Source: Prevotellaceae bacterium (GTDB lineage Bacteria > Bacteroidota > Bacteroidia > Bacteroidales > UBA932). Taken from it: a stretch of DNA of 8,316 bases. Below the pieces are notes generated by a model, which had not been told where the DNA came from, made no database searches, and was given only the letters and a program-made list of their open reading frames with translations. Below are positions 1 to 4,786 of this stretch, in pieces. How positions within the stretch are numbered: position 1 is the stretch's first letter; each line of letters opens with the position of its first letter. Made by a program: the position numbers and the translations under genes. Where the stretch lies: NCBI GenBank assembly GCA_031287815.1, contig JAITSM010000073.1, positions 1 to 8,316 on the forward strand, written 5' to 3'.

Positions 1-118
1 AACTTTTAACTTTTAACTTTTAACTTTTAACTTTTAACTTTTAACTTTTAACTTTTAACTTTTAACTTTTAACTTTTAACTTTTAACTTTTAACTTTTAA
101 CTTTTAACTTTTAACTTT
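1..118. repeat. AACTTTT heptamer satellite (about 17 copies)
   Basis: The window opens inside an uninterrupted 7-bp tandem array of AACTTTT, about 17 copies, all identical until it runs into a pyrimidine tract (CATCCCCTTCCCCCCC) at 119-135. The array probably continues left of the window. The same heptamer occurs at 745-775 and 1512-1545, the latter also passing into C-rich heptamers, so this is a dispersed family. There are no spacers, so it is not a CRISPR array. Any reading frame through it is low-complexity and not credible as a gene. Confidence 0.95.
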
Positions 119-167
119 CATCCCCTTCCCCCCCTTTGTTAAAATTTGTTAAATATTCGTTACACCC

Positions 168-199
168 TTGCCCCCATCCAAAAAACTTTTCTACCTTTG
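168..199 (+). promoter_or_regulatory. Bacteroidetes-type promoter upstream of the 21-bp minisatellite
   Basis: A TTG at 168-170 and TACCTTTG at 192-199 are 21 bases apart, matching the phylum pattern TTTG-(19-21)-TAnnTTTG. Transcription would start near 206 and run rightward through the minisatellite towards the broken DWLP-type gene at 482. That gives a leader of about 275 bases. The boxes are seen directly; activity is inferred. Confidence 0.6.
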
Positions 200-256
200 C
201 ACCGGCTTTCCGAAAAACAGAACGTTTTTTTAGGGAAAAAGGACAAAAATAAAGCA

Positions 257-424
257 AGAAGAGAAGACAATATTCCGAGAAGAGAAGACAATATTCCAAG
301 AAGAGAAGACAATATTCCAAGAAGAGAAGACAATATTCCAAGAAGAGAAGACAATATTCCAAGAAGAGAAGACAATATTCCGAGAAGAGAAGACAATATT
401 CCGAGAAGAGAAGACAATTCACCA
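257..424. repeat. 21-bp minisatellite, eight copies
   Basis: Eight head-to-tail copies of a 21-bp unit (AGAAGAGAAGACAATATTCC plus A or G). Internal copies differ only at the last base, and the eighth has lost part of TATTCC. Because 21 is a multiple of three, frames stay open on both strands; the plus-strand frame would read the heptapeptide RREDNIP eight times. The only upstream start in that frame is a TTG at 146, before the promoter, and the frame stops at 443-445, so I do not call a gene. The array lies inside the predicted transcript starting near 206. Lack of decay suggests recent expansion. Confidence 0.93.
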
Positions 425-481
425 AATAAAGTCAACAATAAATAAACTTAAAAAAACAACCATTTAAAAACAAAAACAACG

Positions 482-711
482 ATGAGAAACAACGATTGGC
501 TACCTCAAGGGCACGAAGCCCGCTACCACTTATCCGTACGCACATGGAACTACTGCCTCGCACCCGGCAGCTCTACAGCATCCTGAAATCAGATCCGATG
601 GTGACCGACACCGACCTCGACGCCATGGGGCTCCCCAAAACGCCCCTCCGGCGGAAAAACCCCGCACCCCCTTCCACCTCACCTTCCCCGACCCCCAACA
701 TAGAAAACTAA
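482..711 (+). pseudogene. Broken DWLP-motif hypothetical gene (internal deletion, frameshift, lost 3' end)
   Basis: An ATG at 482, after an A-rich stretch typical of Bacteroidetes start sites, opens a 34-codon frame beginning MRNNDWLPQGHEARY and stopping at 584-586. A second frame, from about 565 to the stop at 709-711, encodes RQLYSILKSDPMVTDTDLDA followed by MGLPKT and a proline-rich tail. From memory, Bacteroidetes have a hypothetical family of roughly 200 residues that starts with N(N/D)WLP..HE and later carries an LY...L...P.VTD.D...MGLP segment with a proline-rich stretch. Both pieces are present here in the right order but in different frames, with the region between them missing. The stop lies in the left arm of the following hairpin repeat, so the C-terminal half appears to have been lost to that element. 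The family's function is unknown. Family assignment is recollection; the frame break is seen directly. Confidence 0.6.
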
Positions 712-775
712 AAGTGAAAAGTGAAAAGTGAGCTGGCGCCAGCCACTTTTAACTTTTAGTTTTTAACTTTTAACT
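706..775. repeat. GCTGGCGCCAGC hairpin element, copy 1
   Basis: The perfect 12-bp palindrome GCTGGCGCCAGC (732-743) is flanked on the left by three AAAAGTG heptamers (710-730, preceded by AACT) and on the right by ACTTTTAACTTTTAGTT and more AACTTTT-like units. The arms are largely complementary, so the element can form a long hairpin with a GC-rich tip and AT-rich stem. A partial second palindrome half, GGCGCCAGC, follows at 782-790. A near-identical copy lies at 1480-1545, on the other side of the toxin-antitoxin cassette. The stop codon of the broken gene lies inside the left arm. Confidence 0.85.
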
Positions 776-840
776 CAAAAAGGCGCCAGCAACCTTAAAC
801 TTTAAAACGCGCGGCGTGCGCCCCTGCGTGCAAAATACCC

Positions 841-873
841 CTGTCCGGAATCGGGAAATTTTATATACCTTTG
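841..873 (+). promoter_or_regulatory. Promoter of the toxin-antitoxin cassette
   Basis: TACCTTTG at 866-873 is a full match to the Bacteroidetes -7 box TAnnTTTG, followed by C as usual. The -33 box is poor (CTG at 841-843, spacing 22). The start would be near 880, giving a leader of about 13 bases before the antitoxin ATG at 893. Such a short leader leaves some doubt about whether 893 or the in-frame ATG at 950 is used. Confidence 0.55.
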
Positions 874-892
874 CAGAAAAACCAATGGAACT

Positions 893-1048
893 ATGGCGAC
901 AGCAACAAAAAGAACAGCAAAAAGCGCCCCCGGCAAGGCAGCAGCCAAAATGGAAAAACCGAAGAAATTATCCAAAGCAGGACAATGGATGCGGGAACAT
1001 CCGGAGGGGATCCTTACAATAATAGACCGTCAAGCTGTTTTAAGATAG
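893..1048 (+). CDS. Putative antitoxin of a PIN-domain toxin-antitoxin pair (51 aa)
   Basis: A 51-codon gene begins at the ATG at 893 and stops at 1046-1048, leaving two bases before the PIN toxin ATG at 1051. The product has a basic Lys/Ala/Thr-rich start (residues 1-25) and then the segment LSKAGQWMREHPEGILTIID at 26-45, ending in RQAVLR. From memory, short proteins with this L(S/T)KAG.WM...P.GI...ID...V(L/M) pattern sit directly upstream of MRYLIDTN-type PIN toxins in Bacteroidetes. No classical MazE, PhdYefM or RHH fold is recognisable. The expected role is to bind and inhibit the PIN nuclease and perhaps to repress the shared promoter; this rests on position and size. The basic start might contact DNA. 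An alternative start is Met20 (950), giving 32 residues. Gene callers may miss this gene because the toxin frame stays open backwards through it to 871. Confidence 0.72.
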   Translation: MATATKRTAKSAPGKAAAKMEKPKKLSKAGQWMREHPEGILTIIDRQAVLR

Positions 1049-1050
1049 CG

Positions 1051-1467
1051 ATGCGTTATTTGATAGATACAAATATATTGATATTTATCCTTTCCGAGCC
1101 TTATAATATTTCGCGGAATGTTCAGCCTATCCTTGACGATTATGAGAACAGGATATATGTAAGTTCTGAAAGTATAAAAGAGGTTGTTTGCCTTTTTCAT
1201 GAAGGGCGTGTGAAACCCAAAACATGGAAATATGCGGACGATATTTTTGATACCGTAGAAAAGGAACTTGGATTTACTATTAGCTACATAAAAAAGGAAC
1301 ACCTTAAAACATTGGCGGCGCTAACACCTGTAAAAGGGCATAATGACCATTGCGACCATCTTATTATTTCGCACGCAATGACAGAAAAAATGCCGGTTAT
1401 AAGTAGCGATGGCATGTTTAAATATTACAAAAAACAGGGGCTTGATTTAATCGACAATGAAAAATAG
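1051..1467 (+). CDS. PIN-domain ribonuclease toxin (VapC-like), 138 aa
   Basis: The product is a single PIN domain of usual VapC size (about 130-140 aa), a Mg2+-dependent ribonuclease fold in which clustered acidic residues bind metal. The expected acidic positions are visible: D6 in MRYLIDTNIL, E44 in SIKEVVCL, D99 and D102 in HNDHCDHLIISHA, and D120 in SSDGMF. As a type II toxin it would cleave RNA in the cytoplasm unless held by the 51-aa protein encoded just upstream. The frame is open back to 871, but that part overlaps the antitoxin in another frame and has no PIN character. ATG 1051, which gives the canonical MRYLIDTN start, is therefore preferred. The gene is visibly richer in A and T than the GC-rich minus-strand operon, and the pair is bracketed by two copies of the same hairpin element, which suggests horizontal acquisition. 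The RNA target cannot be deduced. Confidence 0.88.
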   Translation: MRYLIDTNILIFILSEPYNISRNVQPILDDYENRIYVSSESIKEVVCLFHEGRVKPKTWKYADDIFDTVEKELGFTISYIKKEHLKTLAALTPVKGHNDHCDHLIISHAMTEKMPVISSDGMFKYYKKQGLDLIDNEK

Positions 1468-1479
1468 CCCTGCCCAGTT

Positions 1480-1545
1480 AAGTTAAAAGTTAAAAGTGAG
1501 CTGGCGCCAGCAACTTTTAACTTTTAACTTTTAACTTTTAACTTT
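1480..1545. repeat. GCTGGCGCCAGC hairpin element, copy 2
   Basis: The palindrome GCTGGCGCCAGC recurs at 1500-1511. Its left arm is AGTTAAAAGTTAAAAGTGA, and on the right are almost five AACTTTT heptamers (1512-1545). The arms are complementary over about 17 bases with a small mismatch next to the palindrome. It sits between the convergent 3' ends of the toxin gene (+) and the DUF4097-type gene (-), where the hairpin could act as a bidirectional transcription stop. It lacks a classic U-tract. Confidence 0.85.
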
Positions 1546-1599
1546 CACCCTTCACCCTTCACCCTTCACCCTTCACCCTTCCCCCTTCCCCCTTCCCCC
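1544..1599. repeat. TTCACCC / TTCCCCC heptamer array
   Basis: Five exact copies of TTCACCC (1544-1578) pass without phase change into three copies of TTCCCCC (1579-1599). They continue the 7-base register of the preceding AACTTTT array, with TTCACCC overlapping its last units. The stop codon of the minus-strand gene follows immediately, at 1603-1605. The same order, AACTTTT heptamers and then a C-rich tract, is seen at 1-135. Confidence 0.92.
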
Positions 1600-1602
1600 T
1601 TT

Positions 1603-2706
1603 TTATTCAAACATTAAACGGACTCTTTGCGACGACCTGATGTTGATTTCTGCGCCGCCGCCGTTAAGCGTTCCATCTATGGTTTTCGATTCAAAAACGC
1701 CGGAGAAGTTTTCCAGCACGCCCGTGTCGATATGCTGCCCGGTAATTCTCAAGGCGTATCCTTTGCCGCCGGGCAGCGACAGCGTAATGTGCCCGCTGTT
1801 GGTTAACCGGACATATTCGCTAACCGAAGTCATTTGTACATTCATGCCGCCGCCGGAGGTGCGGGCGTCCAGGTTGCCGGCAATCTCCGCGAGCTTCATG
1901 CTGCCGCCCGAAGTGCCGGCAGTCAGCGTGCCGCTCACACGGTCGGCATGAATGCTGCCGCCCGAAGTTCTCGCCTGTATCGTGCCGGTTAAATCGGCCA
2001 GCCGGATGGTGCCGCCGCTGGTGGTAGCGCGAATATTGCCGTTGATGTGATCCAGGCGCACGCTGCCGCCGGAGGTGGAGAGGGTGATGTCCCCCTCGCT
2101 GTCCTGCGCACGGATGCTGCCGCCGGAAGTGGAAAGCTGTATGTCCCCCTTGCTGGCGGAAAGGCGAATGCTGCCGCCCGACGTGCGTCCGGTAACCGTT
2201 CCGCTGACTTCTTCCACATACACGCTGCCGCCGCTGGTGGTTACGTCTTCTTTGCCTGTCAGGTTCCGGATATAAATACTGCCGCCGGAGGTTTCCAGCC
2301 GGCTGGCGATTTTCTGCGGCACGCTAAGGCGGAAGGAAACGGACAGGCTGTTTGTAGAAGACCATCGTTCATCGCTTACCCGCCTGGCTTCGGCGCGCAA
2401 CTCGCCGTGCTCCGCTTTTACTGCCAGGTCGTAATGTTCATCAAGAATTTTTTGGATGTCTTCCTTCGGCAATTTTTTCCCGCGAGTGGAGCGAATCCAT
2501 ACGGAAACCACTGCTTCGCCGGTGGCGTCGCCGGCTACGCGAATGCTGCCGCCGGCGGTCGATACCGTTACTTTTTCAATAGCCGCCACAGGGAATTTAT
2601 ATACTGCAAACGGTTCGTTGGATTCTTTTTCATCGTTGTCCGCAAAAAGGGGCGCTGTAGCTGCAAAGCTCATGAGCAGGGCGGCAAGGAACATGGTTTT
2701 TTTCAT
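1603..2706 (-). CDS. Exported DUF4097-type beta-strand repeat protein (367 aa)
   Basis: Residues 1-22 are a signal peptide (MKKTMFLAALLMSFAATAPL, cleavage probably near FA-DN), so the product is exported. After a non-repetitive part (about 23-138, with one outlying AGGSIRV motif at 51-57) come nine units of exactly 18 residues, each starting TSGG and usually followed by SI or SV, from 139 to about 300. Examples start at 139, 157, 175 and so on to 283. Such regular short beta-strand repeats are characteristic of DUF4097/GIN-like proteins and predict a beta-solenoid. The biochemical role is unknown; adhesin-like or envelope-stress functions have been suggested for relatives. It is the last gene of the sigma operon, 21 bases after the GIN-type gene. 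At DNA level the units form a 54-bp degenerate repeat, so unit number could change by slippage without breaking the frame. No LPxTG, lipobox or C-terminal sorting domain is visible. Confidence 0.85.
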   Translation of the reverse strand: MKKTMFLAALLMSFAATAPLFADNDEKESNEPFAVYKFPVAAIEKVTVSTAGGSIRVAGDATGEAVVSVWIRSTRGKKLPKEDIQKILDEHYDLAVKAEHGELRAEARRVSDERWSSTNSLSVSFRLSVPQKIASRLETSGGSIYIRNLTGKEDVTTSGGSVYVEEVSGTVTGRTSGGSIRLSASKGDIQLSTSGGSIRAQDSEGDITLSTSGGSVRLDHINGNIRATTSGGTIRLADLTGTIQARTSGGSIHADRVSGTLTAGTSGGSMKLAEIAGNLDARTSGGGMNVQMTSVSEYVRLTNSGHITLSLPGGKGYALRITGQHIDTGVLENFSGVFESKTIDGTLNGGGAEINIRSSQRVRLMFE

Positions 2707-2727
2707 ACCGATTATTTTTTTTATGGT

Positions 2728-3537
2728 TTATTCTATTTTCCCTAAACTGGACGCGCCGCTGGTTTTTACGTCAAACGTTTTCGGCGAGCCTTTGTAGCGT
2801 ATCCTGGACGAGCCCGACGAGCGCACCAATAGTGTTTCTTCCACGTTTAACGTGATGTTGGTTCCTCCCGACGATTCTACCGTCGCTTTGTTGATGGTAA
2901 AATCGCCGGCGTCGATTTTGGACGCGCCCGACAAATCAAAAAAAGCTTCGTTTGCGCTGCCGCTCAAGGATACATTGCAAGCGCCGCTCATGTCCACTTC
3001 AAGGCGTCGGGCGCGCAGTTTGCTTTGCACTTTTGTGGCGCCCGAAAGGTCGAATTCCGCCTCTTCCTTCACGGTAGCGTTAAGCGTAACTTTGCTTGCG
3101 CCGCTTACTTCAAGCGACAGCTTGCCGGTTTCTACCGCCAGTTGCAGCGACGATGCGCCGCTGAGGCCTACCTCAAACTGCGCGGGCGTGAACACCGCAT
3201 CGCTCGTGAGTTTGCAGGCGCCGGACAGCTTTACGGTTTCCAGTTCTTTTACCGTAACCGCCGCTTTCAGGTTATTTACATCCATATGCTTTGGGCGGTG
3301 GTCGTTGTCGAGATACAGTTTCAATACGCCGTTGCGCACTTCGCTGCGCACATAAGGCATCACCTTTTCGTCGGCCGTAATCACAAGCGATTCCGCAGCC
3401 CCTTTTGTGACGGTAATATCGAAAACATTGCTGGCGGAAATGCCTGTAAAGCCGGAAACCGCCCGCGTTTCCGTTACCTGGCCGGCAGCAGCCAGCGCCG
3501 CGCCCGACAAAATCATAAGTAAGATAATTTTTTTCAT
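2728..3537 (-). CDS. Exported DUF2807 / head-GIN domain protein (269 aa)
   Basis: A signal peptide covers residues 1-19 (MKKIILLMILSGAALAAAGQ), so the protein is exported. The opening RAVSGFTGISASNVFDITVT and VITADEKVMPYV (residues 25-64) are typical of the DUF2807 family, annotated as a putative autotransporter-adhesin head GIN domain. The rest is a ladder of short beta strands separated by SGA(S/C/T) turns at about residues 105, 126, 145, 165, 184 and 203, then SSGG, SSGSS and SGASS (222-263). This predicts a beta-helix. Length fits the family. The molecular function of the family is not established. It is the third gene of the sigma operon and resembles the next gene, the DUF4097-type protein, in architecture; the two probably work together at the cell envelope. 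The start follows a run of A bases on the coding strand, as usual in Bacteroidetes. Confidence 0.88.
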   Translation of the reverse strand: MKKIILLMILSGAALAAAGQVTETRAVSGFTGISASNVFDITVTKGAAESLVITADEKVMPYVRSEVRNGVLKLYLDNDHRPKHMDVNNLKAAVTVKELETVKLSGACKLTSDAVFTPAQFEVGLSGASSLQLAVETGKLSLEVSGASKVTLNATVKEEAEFDLSGATKVQSKLRARRLEVDMSGACNVSLSGSANEAFFDLSGASKIDAGDFTINKATVESSGGTNITLNVEETLLVRSSGSSRIRYKGSPKTFDVKTSGASSLGKIE

Positions 3538-3575
3538 TTTTTTTTATTTAAAAGTTATTCCAAATTTTTGAATGG

Positions 3576-4076
3576 TTAAATTGTTGAATTTTTAAATTGT
3601 TCCGCGAGGGATTGCAGGCTTTCGAGATGATGACGGTAATAGCCGGCTAAAATGGCTTTTGTGGCCTCTTCGGGCAGTTCTTCGGGCAGTTCCGGTTCGA
3701 GATCATCGCCGGCGAGCAACAGGTTTTCCATTTCTATCATCACATCCTGCGAGTCCATGCTGTCGCGGGTTTCGGCGATTTCCCGGATTTGCGCCGCCAC
3801 GGCGTTCATCTGGTCGAAATAGCAATTTTTCATGTCGGGCGCGTCTTCGCAGAAGAGCGCCGTTTCTTCCGGCATACCGGGAGCAGGGGCATACGAAAAA
3901 ACAGTTATGGTTATTACGGCCGTAATGCAAGCGGCTGCCGCTATTCGCGAAATAAGAAATATTTTAGTGCGGCGGCGCTGTTTACCCCGTTTGGCTTGCC
4001 ACCGTTCATAATGGCCGCTTGCCGGCTCTTCGTCAAAAGCGGGTAAATTATGTTTGATAAATTGTTCTATTTTCAT
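3576..4076 (-). CDS. Single-pass membrane protein, probable anti-sigma factor (166 aa)
   Basis: The product has a cytoplasmic N-terminal region (1-37) with the motif FDEEPASGHYERWQAK (14-29) followed by a very basic stretch KRGKQRRRTK. Next is one transmembrane helix (about 39-61, FLISRIAAAACITAVITITV). The C-terminal part (about 62-166) is acidic, predicted helical and probably periplasmic. From memory, short membrane proteins with an EP..GH..RF-like motif occur next to ECF sigma genes in Bacteroidetes; an anti-sigma role is inferred from this context and topology. No zinc-binding HxxxCxxC anti-sigma motif and no FecR domain are present, so the mechanism would differ from classical ZAS proteins. 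It lies 34 bases after the sigma gene and 38 before the GIN-type gene. Position in the operon is the strongest argument; sequence alone does not prove function. Confidence 0.7.
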   Translation of the reverse strand: MKIEQFIKHNLPAFDEEPASGHYERWQAKRGKQRRRTKIFLISRIAAAACITAVITITVFSYAPAPGMPEETALFCEDAPDMKNCYFDQMNAVAAQIREIAETRDSMDSQDVMIEMENLLLAGDDLEPELPEELPEEATKAILAGYYRHHLESLQSLAEQFKNSTI

Positions 4077-4095
4077 AATTCAAAAATTTAAACAG

Positions 4096-4130
4096 TCTAT
4101 TGTCTATGCTCTATTGTCTATGTTCTAAAA
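4096..4130. repeat. TCTATNN heptamer repeat at the sigma gene 3' end
   Basis: Five heptamers in register: TCTATTG, TCTATGC, TCTATTG, TCTATGT, TCTAAAA. The sigma gene stop codon (4111-4113 on the minus strand) and its last codons lie inside the array. A change in copy number would alter the C-terminus, since 7 is not a multiple of 3. This is a different heptamer from AACTTTT but has the same period. Confidence 0.75.
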
Positions 4131-4623
4131 GCTGCAACAGTTTTTTCCGCCCCCTTGCAAACTGCGAGCGCACGGTTGATTCTTTTATTTTCAGCGCGGC
4201 GGCGATCTCTTCAAAGCAGCACTCCTCAAACAGCCGCATCGAAAGGATGATGCGGTAACCGTCGGGCAGTTCGTTCAGTTTTTGCTTGACGGCAGCCACG
4301 CTCCATTGCACGGCGCTTTCTTCTTCCGGCGTTTCTTCCGCCACGTCCTGCACCGGCTCGAAATATATTTTCTTTTTCCGCACCCGGTCAATCGCCGTGC
4401 GGATAGCGATACTTTGGCTCCATGCATAAAACGCTTTCTCGCCGGTGATTTTGTGCACATGCTTAAAAATTTTCAGGAACGCGTCGTGCATCGCTTCTTC
4501 CGCCTCCGGCGCATGGCCGATAATGCGCAGGCAGGTATTGTAAATTCGCCGGTAATGCGCGTTATATAGCTGCTTTTGACGTGCGGCAGTTTCCGCATCG
4601 GGGGTTCTGAAAATAGTCATCAT
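4111..4623 (-). CDS. ECF-type RNA polymerase sigma factor (170 aa)
   Basis: Length and layout fit a two-domain ECF sigma factor. Sigma-2 spans about 18-86 (LYNAHYRRIYNTCLRIIGHA, then EAEEAMHDAFLKIFKHV and SQSIAIRTAIDRVRKKK), which binds core polymerase and melts the -10 region. An acidic linker (90-106) follows, and then sigma-4 at about 112-167 with the helix-turn-helix FEEIAAALKIKESTVRSQFA (137-156) and the usual RGRKKLLQLL. ELPDGYRIILSMRLFE fits the first sigma-4 helix. Two ATG codons stand in tandem (4621-4623 and 4618-4620), so the start is uncertain by one residue. It is the first gene of a four-gene operon; it probably directs core polymerase to its own promoter and other envelope genes and is probably held by the downstream membrane protein. 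The signal is not evident. Confidence 0.93.
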   Translation of the reverse strand: MMTIFRTPDAETAARQKQLYNAHYRRIYNTCLRIIGHAPEAEEAMHDAFLKIFKHVHKITGEKAFYAWSQSIAIRTAIDRVRKKKIYFEPVQDVAEETPEEESAVQWSVAAVKQKLNELPDGYRIILSMRLFEECCFEEIAAALKIKESTVRSQFARGRKKLLQLLEHRQ

Positions 4624-4690
4624 GTGTTCGTCCGTTCACTTATTATAACGTAACAAAGTTCATTTTGCTGCATGGTGATTTTATATATTT

Positions 4691-4708
4691 ACAAATTTAC
4701 GAATTTGT
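4691..4708 (-). promoter_or_regulatory. Candidate promoter -7 box of the sigma operon, overlapped by a dyad
   Basis: On the minus strand TAAATTTG (plus positions 4692-4699) matches the Bacteroidetes -7 box exactly. It would place the start near 4686, about 60 bases before the sigma gene. No good -33 TTTG is found at 19-21 bases, which would fit a promoter used by an alternative sigma factor or an activated promoter. The box is embedded in a perfect inverted repeat, ACAAATT-TACG-AATTTGT (4691-4708), a possible operator. Confidence 0.4.
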
Positions 4709-4749
4709 TTACCGTGCCGGCAGAGGGATAAAAAATCTTTTCAAAAATA

Positions 4750-4780
4750 TTTGCAATTAAAAAATAAAGTAATATATTTG
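4750..4780 (+). promoter_or_regulatory. Near-consensus Bacteroidetes promoter of the structured RNA
   Basis: TTTG at 4750-4753, exactly 19 bases, then TATATTTG at 4773-4780 followed by C. Both boxes match the phylum consensus fully. This is the best promoter in the window, with a predicted start near 4787, seven bases before boxA. It points toward the structured RNA and the FISUMP gene and diverges from the sigma operon. Confidence 0.8.
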
Positions 4781-4786
4781 CACCGT

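Noticed and set aside
1..445. Tandem arrays as CRISPR, or the open frames through them as repeat proteins
   Set aside because: There are no spacers between units. The frames on both strands are open only because the units are short and stop-free; the plus frame starts with a TTG upstream of the promoter.
871..1050. N-terminal extension of the PIN toxin to 871
   Set aside because: The extension overlaps the antitoxin frame, starts at a TTG inside the -7 box, and adds low-complexity residues before the canonical MRYLIDTN start of PIN toxins.
2047..2745. Long plus-strand frame of 232 codons opposite the DUF4097-type gene
   Set aside because: It is the mirror of the 54-bp TSGG repeats and gives low-complexity Ala/Gly-rich sequence; the minus-strand gene has a signal peptide and family motifs.
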